From Niastella populi (GTDB taxonomy: Bacteria > Bacteroidota > Bacteroidia > Chitinophagales > Chitinophagaceae): a stretch of DNA of 64,000 bases. The stretch spans positions 1 to 64,000 of the forward strand of contig NZ_LWBP01000024.1 in assembly GCF_002078015.1 (NCBI RefSeq). The letters are read 5' to 3'. Of this stretch, positions 16,271-25,753 are shown in pieces (within the stretch, counting starts at the first letter, position 1; every line of letters begins with the position of its first letter). The notes under the pieces were generated by a model that was given only the letters and a program-made list of their open reading frames with translations, searched no databases and was not told the DNA's origin. The translations under genes were made by a program, and so were the position numbers.

Positions 16271-17596
16271 ATGGGAATTCTTAAAGATAGGTTTAAGGTA
16301 AAGGCAGAAGCCTCTGCAGCCGAGTTAAAAGAACTGTTAAAGCAACATGGTAACAAAAAGATCGGGGAAGTACATTTGTCTCAGATTTACCAGGGTATGC
16401 GCGGCATAACCGGCCTGGTGTCAGAAACATCATTGCTCGATGCGAAAGAAGGTATCCGTTTCCGCGGATATTCCATTCCCGAACTGCAGGCAAAGTTGCC
16501 AAAAGTACCCGGTGGCACCGAACCATTACCTGAAGGACTTTTTTACCTGATGCTTATAGGCGAGCTGCCCGATGAAGAAGCGGTTTCCTATATCACTGCA
16601 AGCTGGCAGCGCCGCTCACATGTTCCCAATCACGTATTTGCAGCCATCGACGCTTTGCCAATTACAGCGCACCCCATGACGATGTTTGTAACCGGCATCA
16701 TGGCCCTGCAAACCGAAAGTAATTTCGCCCGCCGCTATGCAGATGGAATGAGCAAAAAAGACTACTGGGATGCCGTGTTCGACGATTCAATGGACCTCAT
16801 TGCCCGTTTGCCCCGTGTAGCAGCTTACATTTACCGTCGTAAATATCACAACAATCAACATATTCAGCCCAATGGTTTGCTCGACTGGGCCGGTAACCTG
16901 GCACACATGCTCGGTTACGAAGATGACAGCTTCAAAGCGCTCATGCGTTTGTACATGACCATCCATGCCGACCACGAAGGCGGTAACGTATCGGCGCATA
17001 CGACGCACCTGGTAGGTTCTGCACTCAGCGATCCTTACCTGAGCCTGGCAGCAGGGATGAATGGTTTGGCCGGTCCCTTACACGGTTTGGCTAACCAGGA
17101 AGTGGTGAAATGGATCATGGAAATGCAGAAAGAACTGAAATCCGAAGTGCCTACCAAAGCACAGATAGAAGGTTACGTACGCAAAACCCTTGGCGAAGGA
17201 AAAGTAGTTCCCGGTTACGGACATGCAGTGTTGCGTAAAACCGATCCCCGTTTCACCGCACAGATGGATTTTGCCAAACGTCATTTTGCCAACGATCCGC
17301 TGGTACAGATCGTTTGGGATGTTTACGAGGTGGTTCCGCCAATTTTAGAATCGCTGGGCAAGGTGAAGAACCCATGGCCTAACGTAGATGCGCACAGCGG
17401 TGCACTGCTGGTTCACTACGGAATGAAGGAGTATGAATTCTATACCGTATTGTTCGGCGTTAGCCGTTCGCTGGGTGTACTGGCCAGCCTTATCTGGGAC
17501 AGAGCGCTGGGTTTTGCCATCGAGCGTCCGAAGTCAGTGACTACCGACCTCGTAAAAGCATGGCTCGAGGGCAAAGACGAGATCTGGGGCGATTAA
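16271..17596 (+). CDS. gltA: citrate synthase, mitochondrial type
   Basis: 441 aa; condenses acetyl-CoA and oxaloacetate to citrate. Catalytic residues are His271 (GPLHGLANQE), His318 (VPGYGHAVLRKTDPR) and Asp373 (NVDAHSG). They align almost without gaps with pig His274, His320 and Asp375. Long stretches such as GMRGITGLV, EGIRFRGYSIPE, HADHEGGNVSAH and VLFGVSRSLGVLA are those of the eukaryotic mitochondrial enzyme, not of the hexameric NADH-regulated GltA of E. coli. A dimeric enzyme not inhibited by NADH is expected (inference). Monocistronic, with terminator at 17633-17656. Confidence 0.95.
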   Translation: MGILKDRFKVKAEASAAELKELLKQHGNKKIGEVHLSQIYQGMRGITGLVSETSLLDAKEGIRFRGYSIPELQAKLPKVPGGTEPLPEGLFYLMLIGELPDEEAVSYITASWQRRSHVPNHVFAAIDALPITAHPMTMFVTGIMALQTESNFARRYADGMSKKDYWDAVFDDSMDLIARLPRVAAYIYRRKYHNNQHIQPNGLLDWAGNLAHMLGYEDDSFKALMRLYMTIHADHEGGNVSAHTTHLVGSALSDPYLSLAAGMNGLAGPLHGLANQEVVKWIMEMQKELKSEVPTKAQIEGYVRKTLGEGKVVPGYGHAVLRKTDPRFTAQMDFAKRHFANDPLVQIVWDVYEVVPPILESLGKVKNPWPNVDAHSGALLVHYGMKEYEFYTVLFGVSRSLGVLASLIWDRALGFAIERPKSVTTDLVKAWLEGKDEIWGD

Positions 17597-17995
17597 TGGT
17601 ATCACCAACAACTATTCAAAGCTTTTTATACGAACCCTGCCGCAAGGCGGGGTTTTTTATTGCGCCAGGGACGGTGCCCTTCCAAAGGCGTCCACCCCGG
17701 TTGTTAAAGTGAGCCGCTTCCGGAGATTCTCCGGGAGATCGACCCACCTCTGCGTCAGCGGTGTTTACTCCGGTTTGTACGGCGAGCGGCCCGGTGAAAG
17801 CGCCCCCATCGGAAGCCCTGTCAATCACCTCTCTTCCACCTCTCATCCTGGGGTCATCCTGGGGTTATCCTGGGGTTATCCTGGGGTTTTCTTAGGGTTT
17901 GAACCCTATGATGACCCGAAGAATGCCCTAAGAAAACCCCGGGATCAAAGGTTGTATGTAGAATAATCATTATATTTATGGTATAAAACGATTGT
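17597..17995. repeat. intergenic region with 11-bp tandem repeats and a 15-bp inverted repeat
   Basis: After the terminator is a GC-rich stretch with no gene. Four copies of an 11-bp unit (ATCCTGGGGTT, first copy ending TC) run from 17845 to 17888. Overlapping their end, GGGGTTTTCTTAGGG (17883-17897) is the perfect reverse complement of 17926-17940. The block ends about 55 bp before the start at 17996. Confidence 0.85.
17633..17656 (+). terminator. rho-independent terminator of citrate synthase
   Basis: AACCCTGCC, loop gcaa, GGCGGGGTT, then TTTT. One G-U pair in the stem. Confidence 0.85.
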
Positions 17996-18310
17996 ATGGC
18001 CATAAATAAAAGTATCTTCTTCAAGTTGTCGGGACAACTGAACAAAGAAGTGGTTTTCAAGCAGTATGGTGATAAAACCGTAGTGAGCAAATATCCCGAT
18101 ATGAGCAGGCGGGTGCTTACCCCAAAACAATTACGAACGCAGGAAATAATGGAGCGCGCAAATTATAAAGCCAAATTCATAATGGCTGATGAAGAATTGA
18201 GCCGGGCCGCCCAGGTTCGATTGAATGTTACCCGTAACAAATTATATACTGCCCTGGTGAAAGAATATTTCAGCATGGCCAAACAAAATGAGGCTGAAGA
18301 AGAGATGTGA
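17996..18310 (+). CDS. conserved hypothetical protein, 104 aa
   Basis: Basic, mostly helical soluble protein with the motif FKQYGDKTVVSKYPDMS, which I recognise as a recurring feature of small uncharacterised Bacteroidota proteins. The remainder (LTPKQLRTQEIMERANYKAKFIMADEE) is charged and helix-forming. No signal peptide or catalytic motif. It is single, downstream of the 11-bp repeat array. Function unknown. Confidence 0.7.
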   Translation: MAINKSIFFKLSGQLNKEVVFKQYGDKTVVSKYPDMSRRVLTPKQLRTQEIMERANYKAKFIMADEELSRAAQVRLNVTRNKLYTALVKEYFSMAKQNEAEEEM

Positions 18311-18367
18311 TGTTTCAAAATAAACCGCGCTTTCAATACATCGACAAACACGTTGGTGCATCGCCTT

Positions 18368-19033
18368 TTACCGCGCCCTCACTGTTTTTACCAACTGCTT
18401 ATATTGCTCAGGCAGTTTTTCCTTTCTCTCAAAAATAGTATCGATGCGCGGTTTTGAGATATCGAGCAGCGTGTAGTAATCAGCGGTTTCAACAGTAGTG
18501 TCTTTCGGGTTATCGGCACTGTTATCGTGGCCCTGGTGCTCCCATATGAGGGTTTGCAAACGCTTGCTGCTATCCCTGAAGATCCATGAGTTCAGTTCTG
18601 CGAAATCGCCTGCATCGCCCCAGCTTTCTCCCAGCTCGATATAATTGGTAAAAGTGTCTTTTTTAATATCGAAAAAGAACAGTTTTATGGAAGAGGGCAC
18701 ATATTCGGAAGGCGTTCGGGCAATAAGCCCCAGCCGGTTGCTGTCGATAACGAATTTATAAATGCCGAATAATTGCGGCGGCTGGTTGAAATGCCGTTGC
18801 CGCATATCTTCAGGGAACAACATGGCGCCGGCGCTATCTATCTCTTTTCCATTGAACGGACTATCGCCGTCCTTTGGCGACGCCACATCGAGCGTATCGA
18901 TACCGATGTTATAGAAATAAGCAAACAACCTGTTGTATTTGCTATCTTTTGTACCAGGTTTCGAGTTGATAGCTTCCCGCTGGCCGCAACCGAAAGCAGC
19001 GCACAGGCATGTAAGGTAGAGCAGTTTTTTCAT
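18368..19033 (-). CDS. hypothetical lipoprotein, 221 aa
   Basis: A short signal sequence ends in the lipobox AFGC (Cys16). The mature part has no motif I recognise; it is rich in aromatic residues and includes YVPSSIKLFFFDIKKDTF and ELGESWGDAGDFAELNSW. It lies in a minus-strand group with the next three small genes (18368-20317), which may form one transcript. Not recognised. Confidence 0.7.
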   Translation of the reverse strand: MKKLLYLTCLCAAFGCGQREAINSKPGTKDSKYNRLFAYFYNIGIDTLDVASPKDGDSPFNGKEIDSAGAMLFPEDMRQRHFNQPPQLFGIYKFVIDSNRLGLIARTPSEYVPSSIKLFFFDIKKDTFTNYIELGESWGDAGDFAELNSWIFRDSSKRLQTLIWEHQGHDNSADNPKDTTVETADYYTLLDISKPRIDTIFERKEKLPEQYKQLVKTVRAR

Positions 19034-19048
19034 GATGATAACCGGGGC

Positions 19049-19378
19049 TTACATTATAATTAAGGTTACTAACAGGCCAAGTAGCATTATGACACACAAA
19101 GCCAGCGACAGCCACTTCAGGATCTTATTGGTACGGCTCGAACCATTTATGATGGTTCTGTAAACAACCACTACGGCCAGGATCAACGACAATGCCGTAA
19201 TGGGCGCGAAAACAAATAAATTGAATTCAAAAGGCTGAAGCTCCAGGTTGAACGAATCTTTAAATACCCACTCGTAAACGAATTTCAGGTTAATGACGAA
19301 TGCAACCAGCAAAAGCGCCATGCCGGTAAGCGCCAGGTCCCATACCTGTTTTTTGATCGTTACTTTGGATGTTGTCAT
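19049..19378 (-). CDS. hypothetical membrane protein, 109 aa
   Basis: Three predicted transmembrane segments: LALTGMALLLVAFVI (about 14-30), FVFAPITALSLILAVVVVY (about 54-73) and WLSLALCVIMLLGLLVTLII (about 88-108). A basic cytoplasmic loop (SSRTNKILK) separates the last two. 15 bp upstream of the lipoprotein gene, same strand. Function unknown. Confidence 0.65.
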   Translation of the reverse strand: MTTSKVTIKKQVWDLALTGMALLLVAFVINLKFVYEWVFKDSFNLELQPFEFNLFVFAPITALSLILAVVVVYRTIINGSSRTNKILKWLSLALCVIMLLGLLVTLIIM

Positions 19379-19399
19379 AGGTAATTGGATAAATTGGTT

Positions 19400-19882
19400 T
19401 TAACAGCCGCCGGTGCCTTTTACTTTAAACGTTGCATCTGTTTTGTTGCCGGTAAGTTGTAACGTGCCCTTATAGGCAGCACCCTCGTCATATTGTTTAA
19501 CCATTTTCAGTTTCAGAGTTACTTTATAACCGCTGCCACGAAAAATATGTACGAAGTCCTTCCCGGTTATTGCCGTTAGCCCGGCGGTATCTCTTGTAAG
19601 GCGAATTTCCTTTCCTTTTATTTTAATGATGGTATTGTCGCCGTAATCGGTAGCAAAAATATATTTGTCTTTTGATTTGCAGGTATCGTAGGTGAGCAAT
19701 TCGGCGCAGCCATCGATAAAGGCCGGCATGCGAAAAAGGTCTAGTTTAACATTGCTCTTTTTGGCCTGTTCATTTTTTTTGCCGGTCTTCTTAACCGAAC
19801 CGGCTTTCTTTTTGGGGGCATCATCATTGGTGCAACAGGTTAACACCAGCAAAGCCAACAGGGCGGCTATTATTTTTTTCAT
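19400..19882 (-). CDS. hypothetical lipoprotein, 160 aa
   Basis: The start is placed at the ATG at 19882 because it begins the signal sequence MKKIIAALLALLVLTCC; the longer frame to 19945 adds an unlikely extension. A lysine-rich linker (residues 20-45) follows the lipidated cysteine. The C-terminal part contains YGDNTIIKIKGKEIRLTRD and four cysteines. Not recognised. Confidence 0.65.
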   Translation of the reverse strand: MKKIIAALLALLVLTCCTNDDAPKKKAGSVKKTGKKNEQAKKSNVKLDLFRMPAFIDGCAELLTYDTCKSKDKYIFATDYGDNTIIKIKGKEIRLTRDTAGLTAITGKDFVHIFRGSGYKVTLKLKMVKQYDEGAAYKGTLQLTGNKTDATFKVKGTGGC

Positions 19883-19957
19883 ACAGTGGGTTATGATTAT
19901 GCTTCCTGCCTTAAATTGTTTTATTTTGAACAATATACTGCACAATATAATACAAGC

Positions 19958-20317
19958 CTACCGCTCAACGTCAAGTATCTTCCCTTCTTTCTGCATAACG
20001 CGAAGCGTTTGTCTGGTAAACGCGATCTCTTCTTTTGCAAATGGTTTTTCTTTTAACTGGGAAAGCCCCTTCTTTTTATCCGTTTCAAATTCGTTAATAT
20101 TAACAAACACCGAATCGCCCTGTATGCGCGAAACTCTCAGCAGCGTATACTGGCTGTTCTCCGTTGCCATTTCGTAAATGTCGCCGGGCTGCGGAAGTAA
20201 AAGAAGTTGAGCGATCCTGCGGTCGTTGTTTGTGACAATTTTGCGCCATACCAAAAATGAGGCGGCTACCAACAGCGGGCTTAAGAACCATAGTTTGCGA
20301 TCGATGCGAAAGGACAT
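19958..20317 (-). CDS. hypothetical protein with one N-terminal membrane helix, 119 aa
   Basis: A basic N-terminus (MSFRIDRK) leads into one helix (LWFLSPLLVAASFLVW). A small, likely beta-rich domain follows (GDIYEMATENSQYTLLRVSRIQGDSVFVNINEFE), then a charged tail. Unknown function; first of the minus-strand group ending at 18368. Confidence 0.65.
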   Translation of the reverse strand: MSFRIDRKLWFLSPLLVAASFLVWRKIVTNNDRRIAQLLLLPQPGDIYEMATENSQYTLLRVSRIQGDSVFVNINEFETDKKKGLSQLKEKPFAKEEIAFTRQTLRVMQKEGKILDVER

Positions 20318-20718
20318 AGAATGTTTTTTAAAGGATATTGCAGGTTGATAAAACGCTTTATCAATGAATTTACTATAGCCAAAATAGAAAATTATTTAAA
20401 CATATATAGTAAATGTTTTGAATGTTTTCTGCGGGCTGCGGTTCAGGAATCGATCACCAGCGATTGGGGATTTACAGCAGGCGGAGCCTTCTGCGCATTC
20501 TTCTTCAGTAAATTACACCATGCGGAAAATAAACATATCATCGAAAAAATGAAAACAAGGACTGCCAGCCGCTGAGCGCCTTTAAGCATATTAGTTTGTT
20601 TGGGTAGGGTTGAAAATGCAATGCGGTTACGATAATGGCTAATGATAAACTGCATTTCCCGGCGAATTACCCCACCGCGGCCAGGGAATATGCCGGTTTT
20701 AGTTCCGGATAAACAACA
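20318..20718. other. intergenic region, possible small gene only
   Basis: About 400 bp between two minus-strand genes. Apart from the 48-codon frame at 20443-20589, I see no gene, strong hairpin or repeat. Confidence 0.5.
20443..20589 (-). CDS. possible small single-pass membrane protein, 48 aa
   Basis: From the ATG at 20589 the frame reads MLKGAQRLAVLVFIFSMICL, one hydrophobic helix, then a basic, proline-containing tail (KKNAQKAPPAVNPQS). Composition suits a small membrane protein, but there is no homology evidence. Confidence 0.35.
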   Translation of the reverse strand: MLKGAQRLAVLVFIFSMICLFSAWCNLLKKNAQKAPPAVNPQSLVIDS

Positions 20719-23610
20719 TTAATGATCGAGCATGGAAAGCCATTCTGCCTTTGTAATGGAAGTAAAGAAAGAGGCTTCGGATTTCAGCAGGTCGTTCGAC
20801 AACGCTCTTTTTGTAGCCTGCAGCTTTATTATTTTTTCTTCAACCGTATCCGGACAAATCAACCGTACAGCCATAACCGCCTTTTCCTGCCCAATGCGAT
20901 AGCTGCGGTCAATTGCCTGGTTCTCAACTGCCGGGTTCCACCAGGGATCTACCAGGTAAACATAATCGGCTTCGGTTAAATTTAAACCGGTGCCGCCGGC
21001 CTTCAGGCTTATCAGGAAAACCCGCACCGAAGCATTGTTTTGGAAATTATTCACGACAGATTCTCTGTCTTTTGTACTGCCGGTGAGGTATTCATAGGCG
21101 ATGCCCCTGTCTTCGAGCTCATGCTTTATCAGCCCCAGCATGGAAACAAATTGCGAGAACACCAGTATTTTATGGTTTTGCGCTTTATTGTCGATTTGCT
21201 CAAGCAGGGTTTCAATTTTGGCGGAATTGTCGCCATATAATTTTTCGTCCTGCAGTAAAAGCGGGGAGTTGCAGATCTGCCGTAACCTGGTTAAACTCCT
21301 TAATACGTGTATGCTGTTCTTTGGAAGCTCTTCTTCAGTAACGCCGGCAATATAATCGCGAAATTCTTTTTCATAGGCCTCATACACCTTGCGCTGCGCT
21401 TCTTCCATGGGGCAATACAACACCATTTCGGTTTTTTCGGGAAGCTCCCGCGCCACATCTCTTTTGGTTCTTCTTAAAATAAACGGCGCTACTTTCTTCT
21501 GCAACTGCAGGGCATGCCGGCTGCTTTTGAATTTATCTATCGGTATCGAGAACAGGTCTCTGAATGATTGTTTATTGCCCAGCAAACCGGGGCAGGCAAA
21601 CGATAACTGGGCATACAGATCGAACGTATTGTTCTCAACCGGCGTTCCGGTAATGGCTATTTTATTACGCGATTGCAACTGCCGCGCGGCATAATAACGT
21701 TGCGAATCGATGTTCTTGATGTTTTGCGACTCGTCGAGAAAAATATAGTTGAACCTGTATTTGATAAGAAAGGTAATGTCTGACAGCAGCGTGCCGTAAG
21801 AGGTGAGTATTATTTCATACCTGTCGAATTCCGTAATGTCTTTTATTCTTCCGGCGCCATATAAAGTGAGTATGGTAATGGAAGGAGCGAATTTTTTTAC
21901 TTCATCCTGCCAGTTGAAAATAAGCGAAGTGGGAACTACCACCAGGTTGGTGTTCTGCCGTGCCTTCTTTCGTTGTGATAAAATAAACGCAATGATCTGA
22001 AGTGTTTTTCCAAGACCCATGTCATCGGCCAGCACCCCGCCGAAATTAAAATCATCGAGCAGGTTAAGCCAGGTAAGCCCCTGTTTCTGGTATTCGCGCA
22101 GGGACGCGTTCAGGTCTTCCGGAACGTCTGCTTCATTATACAGGTCAACCTGTTTTAGTTTTGATTCGAATGCGGCGATCTCCTGTTTAACCGATTCATC
22201 CAACTCATCATCCCTGAAAAGGAGTTTTACTTCTTCGTAATTGAATTTCGGGATCTGTAAAACCTCATCAACAATTTCAGCCGCATTGAAGTATGCTGAA
22301 AACTTTTGTAACCATTCGTCGGGAAGAATGCCCAGCGTGCCATCATCGAGCTGTACGAATTTGTTCTTGTTCCTGACAGACGTGTGTAGTTGCTTCAACG
22401 AAGCTTTCTTTTTTCCAAAACGAACATCGAGGCTGGTATTGAACCAGTCGAGCCCGCTGATGACCCTGATGGCTATTTTTGCTTTGTTGCCATTCAATTT
22501 ATTTCCCTTGAGCTGGTTAAAACCCAGCACGGTGATGCCTTCGGTTTGCCATTGTTCAAAGGCATTCAGGAACCAGCCTTCATCTAAAAAACGGCGTTTA
22601 TGCAGGTAGAAATAGGGCAGGTCGGTTTCGAGCTGTTCTTCAAAATCGGCGTGTTGTTGCAAAAGCAGGGCAATGAAATTCACTTCTGCATCGCGGTCGC
22701 GCTCAACCGCAAACACTTCGCCTTCGCTGTCCTGTGAATAGATCTGTCTTTTGGTAAGCACCGGAATTTCTACTTTTCCGTATTTCAGCACTGGATTTAT
22801 AAGCACGTAATTGTCGAGGTCGCTCAGGTAAATGAACCTTTCCAGTGAGTCGTTGAACCCGCCTTGCGCCTTTTGTGATTTGCTGCCCGGCTCATGAAAG
22901 GTGTAATCGACATAAACGCTGTCTTCCAGCTTTGACAATATATTTTGTTGAACGCCGGCATATTCCGACTCATGCAGTTTTAAACCGGCAGGTTGCTGCC
23001 GGAAGAACCGCGCCATTTTCACCAGGTGAAATTTGGAAAGCAGGTGAAGTGATCCGCCGCGTAGAATAAAGTAATCGTATTTGATCTCGATATCGCTGAA
23101 TGCATAGGTTTTTTGTTCTATCCTTATTTTCGGTAAAATGAAATACCATTCGTTTTCCCTTCTAATGGTAAGGGTAATGTCATTGACGGGCTCGCCGATG
23201 TTGATCTCTTTTAAGGAACCGGCCACCACATTTTCCGAGAACCCGGGTTCATGATAAAAGAACCGCAGCGAGAGGGGATTGGTCATTACGGTTTTGAGCG
23301 CTTCGATATCGGCGGGCGATTTTGCCGCGGTGGGATTGTTCTGGAAACGGCTCAGGGCGGTAAGGAATTTGAGCTCTTCCAGTTGTTTTGCTTTCAGGGC
23401 GGCATCATAAGGGTTCACCAGTTTGAGCGGGTTCTTCAGTTTACCCGATTGCGTGGTAGCCGCCTGGTAAAGCTCCAGCGTAAGTTGTTTGTGGAACCGG
23501 TAGTTCTTCAACACAACAATATGGTCTTCTTTGTCGAGTGAAGGTGCCGGAGCCGCAACCTTGCGCTCATCCGTTATCAGTTGCTCCTGCAGATCTTTTA
23601 TATTACCCAT
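20719..23610 (-). CDS. SNF2-family DNA-dependent ATPase/helicase
   Basis: 963 aa. The N-terminal half (about 1-500) is the poorly conserved bacterial SNF2-associated region. The SF2 motor follows: Walker A in LADDMGLGKTLQI (about residue 530), motif II DESQ (about 626), motif III TGTPVENN, and C-terminal motifs GGTGLNLTEAD and DPWWNPAVENQAIDRSYRIGQ. It is a double-stranded DNA translocase that remodels protein-DNA or RNA polymerase complexes; the exact partner is unknown. Monocistronic, with a divergent ADP-ribosylglycohydrolase gene 65 bp upstream. Confidence 0.93.
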   Translation of the reverse strand: MGNIKDLQEQLITDERKVAAPAPSLDKEDHIVVLKNYRFHKQLTLELYQAATTQSGKLKNPLKLVNPYDAALKAKQLEELKFLTALSRFQNNPTAAKSPADIEALKTVMTNPLSLRFFYHEPGFSENVVAGSLKEINIGEPVNDITLTIRRENEWYFILPKIRIEQKTYAFSDIEIKYDYFILRGGSLHLLSKFHLVKMARFFRQQPAGLKLHESEYAGVQQNILSKLEDSVYVDYTFHEPGSKSQKAQGGFNDSLERFIYLSDLDNYVLINPVLKYGKVEIPVLTKRQIYSQDSEGEVFAVERDRDAEVNFIALLLQQHADFEEQLETDLPYFYLHKRRFLDEGWFLNAFEQWQTEGITVLGFNQLKGNKLNGNKAKIAIRVISGLDWFNTSLDVRFGKKKASLKQLHTSVRNKNKFVQLDDGTLGILPDEWLQKFSAYFNAAEIVDEVLQIPKFNYEEVKLLFRDDELDESVKQEIAAFESKLKQVDLYNEADVPEDLNASLREYQKQGLTWLNLLDDFNFGGVLADDMGLGKTLQIIAFILSQRKKARQNTNLVVVPTSLIFNWQDEVKKFAPSITILTLYGAGRIKDITEFDRYEIILTSYGTLLSDITFLIKYRFNYIFLDESQNIKNIDSQRYYAARQLQSRNKIAITGTPVENNTFDLYAQLSFACPGLLGNKQSFRDLFSIPIDKFKSSRHALQLQKKVAPFILRRTKRDVARELPEKTEMVLYCPMEEAQRKVYEAYEKEFRDYIAGVTEEELPKNSIHVLRSLTRLRQICNSPLLLQDEKLYGDNSAKIETLLEQIDNKAQNHKILVFSQFVSMLGLIKHELEDRGIAYEYLTGSTKDRESVVNNFQNNASVRVFLISLKAGGTGLNLTEADYVYLVDPWWNPAVENQAIDRSYRIGQEKAVMAVRLICPDTVEEKIIKLQATKRALSNDLLKSEASFFTSITKAEWLSMLDH

Positions 23611-23675
23611 GAAAGACGGTCTGAATTTGGCGGCAAACTACGTAAATTCACATTTTTAATCTGTATTACTTCTCT

Positions 23676-24566
23676 ATGTCATCTTTCCTTTACACCATGG
23701 CGTTGGCCGACAGTTACGGCATGAAATACGAGTTTGTGCAGCATGCAACAACAGCCGGGCCTGCCGACCTGGTGCATGGCAGCCATCCTGAATTTACTGA
23801 ATATATAAAGGGAAATTACTCAGACGATACGCAAATGTCGTTGGCAAATATGGAACTGTTGCTGACGAAAATGACAGCATCAGGGAAGTTTTACATCACT
23901 GTTGAAGATTTTGTGCGGGCCTGGCTGAGCACATTTAAAAGAGACCCGCATCCTGGTTACTCCAAGCATATGTACAGGCTGTTGGCAGATTCGGAAACTG
24001 CGGAAGATTTTATAACCCGGCTCGATGCCACGGGTGGTACTACCAGTGGGGCGGCAATGCGTGCCGGCGTTTTTGGCGTAATACCCGAAATTGAGCAGGT
24101 GAAGCATCTGGCGTTGCTGCAGGCCCGTATAACGCATGATACGCCGGCGGGTACCACTTCTGCATTGGCGGTTGCGCTCTCTGTTCATTACCTGCATCAT
24201 GGCGGCAGCAGGCAGGGGCTTGAAAATTTTCTGGCTGCACAACTGGGGGCCCAGTGGCGGCAGAACGGGTATGTTAACGATATGTCGAACGGTATGTATA
24301 TCGTTGGTCAGGCTTTAAAGGCGTTGATGAATGCCGCAACTTTGTCGCAGGTGTTGCTGCATGTCGTAAACCAGGATGAAACATCTGATACAGACACCGT
24401 TTGCGCCATTGCGGCCGTTATAGCATCGCGTAGTACCGATTGGGCGAACGACCTGCCTGTGGCTTTGGAAAACGGTCTGGAGAACGGGACTTACGGCGCA
24501 GATTACCTGAAAATGATCGACAGGTCGGTAGCCGCGTTTTTTTCGCGCAGGGCGCTTTATAGTTAA
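23676..24566 (+). CDS. ADP-ribosylglycohydrolase family protein
   Basis: 296 aa, family length. The metal-binding motifs are present: YSDDTQMSL near residue 50 and SDTDTVCAIAAVIASR near residue 240, with DTPAGTTSALAVAL between them. These coordinate two Mg ions in ARH-type hydrolases that remove ADP-ribose from proteins or small molecules. The usual N-terminal GDALG reads ADSYG. Single gene divergent from the SNF2 gene; no partner ADP-ribosyltransferase is visible. Confidence 0.87.
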   Translation: MSSFLYTMALADSYGMKYEFVQHATTAGPADLVHGSHPEFTEYIKGNYSDDTQMSLANMELLLTKMTASGKFYITVEDFVRAWLSTFKRDPHPGYSKHMYRLLADSETAEDFITRLDATGGTTSGAAMRAGVFGVIPEIEQVKHLALLQARITHDTPAGTTSALAVALSVHYLHHGGSRQGLENFLAAQLGAQWRQNGYVNDMSNGMYIVGQALKALMNAATLSQVLLHVVNQDETSDTDTVCAIAAVIASRSTDWANDLPVALENGLENGTYGADYLKMIDRSVAAFFSRRALYS

Positions 24567-24657
24567 TCTTCAATTGTAACCATTTTTTTGTACTCCGCGG
24601 CGCCATAATGCTTTATTTAATAACCCGTTTAGAAACAACCGGTAACCCCTAAACAGC

Positions 24658-25677
24658 ATGATAAAAATAGTTTCATCCATTTCAATGAAGACCGGCATTT
24701 TAGCAGTATGTGTGTACGGTGTGGCAGGCTGTTCGGGCCTGCCGGAAAAAAAGCGCTCATCAAAATCGATCAATGAAATAGTAACCGAAATTACAAAGAC
24801 CAACGTATTGATGGGAGATGCTGTAGGTTATGGTATAGAGCGCCCGGAACAATGGGACAGATACGAGGAGCTGCGTTTACGGGCAGGCGACAAAGAACTA
24901 ATGGCCCTTACCAGCGATACAAATGGCGTTGTGCGCTGTTATGCCTTTCAGGCCCTGGCTAATAGAAAAACAGCCGATCTTTTCCCCATTGTGAGGCAGC
25001 ATCTTGCAGATACGGCATTAGTAAAAACATTGGATGGTTGTTCGGGCGGTTCTCAGAAAGTAGGCGACTTTTTTCTTGAAACTATTACCATCAATAAAAG
25101 AGCGTGGAAGTTGAACGTTGATCAGAAAGCGGTTATTGATAGTTTACTGATCTTTGAAAACGGTAACCGGCTGAACGCAAGAGACAAACTGCTTTCAGCA
25201 GTTGAACCTGAAGAAAAGTACTACAAACGGCTACGGCAATTGGCAATAATGGAAAATAGCAGGCCGGCTGTGGTAGCATTGTCGAAATACAGGAGGACGC
25301 AGGATAAACCTTTAATAGAGGCATTACTTAAAGACCCTTACGGCCAGGCATATGGCTTCAATTCGGTCCGTAATTTTCCTGACCGGTCCTTTTACCCTTT
25401 TCTGGAACAATCCCTAAAAAGTGAAGTAACGAAGAATAATAGGGGTAATGATGAGCGGCTGCAATTGCTCTACGAAGCAATTGTGCAATACAAAGATGAA
25501 GCCTCCCGGAAGCTGTTGAAGTTGGCATTAAGCGAAGCAAAGGATATGCAGTATATCTACCATTCCGATTACCTTCAAATGGCGCTCAAAAAGTACCCGG
25601 CAGCTATCTACGAAGGAATTGTTAACCCCGTATTTACAGGCGTTCCGAAAAGTAATCTTTCCTCCAATAAAAGGTGA
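24658..25677 (+). CDS. hypothetical lipoprotein with HEAT-like helical repeats
   Basis: 339 aa. A lipobox GVAGC follows a hydrophobic signal; the start could also be the ATG at 24685. The mature protein is alpha-helical with repeated units of HEAT character, for example TNGVVRCYAFQALANRKTADLFPIVRQ, RPAVVALSKYRRTQDKPLIEALLKD and DEASRKLLKLALSEAKD. Probably a periplasmic scaffold; no enzymatic motif. Specific family not recognised. Confidence 0.7.
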   Translation: MIKIVSSISMKTGILAVCVYGVAGCSGLPEKKRSSKSINEIVTEITKTNVLMGDAVGYGIERPEQWDRYEELRLRAGDKELMALTSDTNGVVRCYAFQALANRKTADLFPIVRQHLADTALVKTLDGCSGGSQKVGDFFLETITINKRAWKLNVDQKAVIDSLLIFENGNRLNARDKLLSAVEPEEKYYKRLRQLAIMENSRPAVVALSKYRRTQDKPLIEALLKDPYGQAYGFNSVRNFPDRSFYPFLEQSLKSEVTKNNRGNDERLQLLYEAIVQYKDEASRKLLKLALSEAKDMQYIYHSDYLQMALKKYPAAIYEGIVNPVFTGVPKSNLSSNKR

Positions 25678-25753
25678 CCGTAATACAAAAACATTACTTC
25701 TCCCGGCCAATCCCGGCCGGAACCGTAAAGCTTATATTATTTCACCTATGTTT

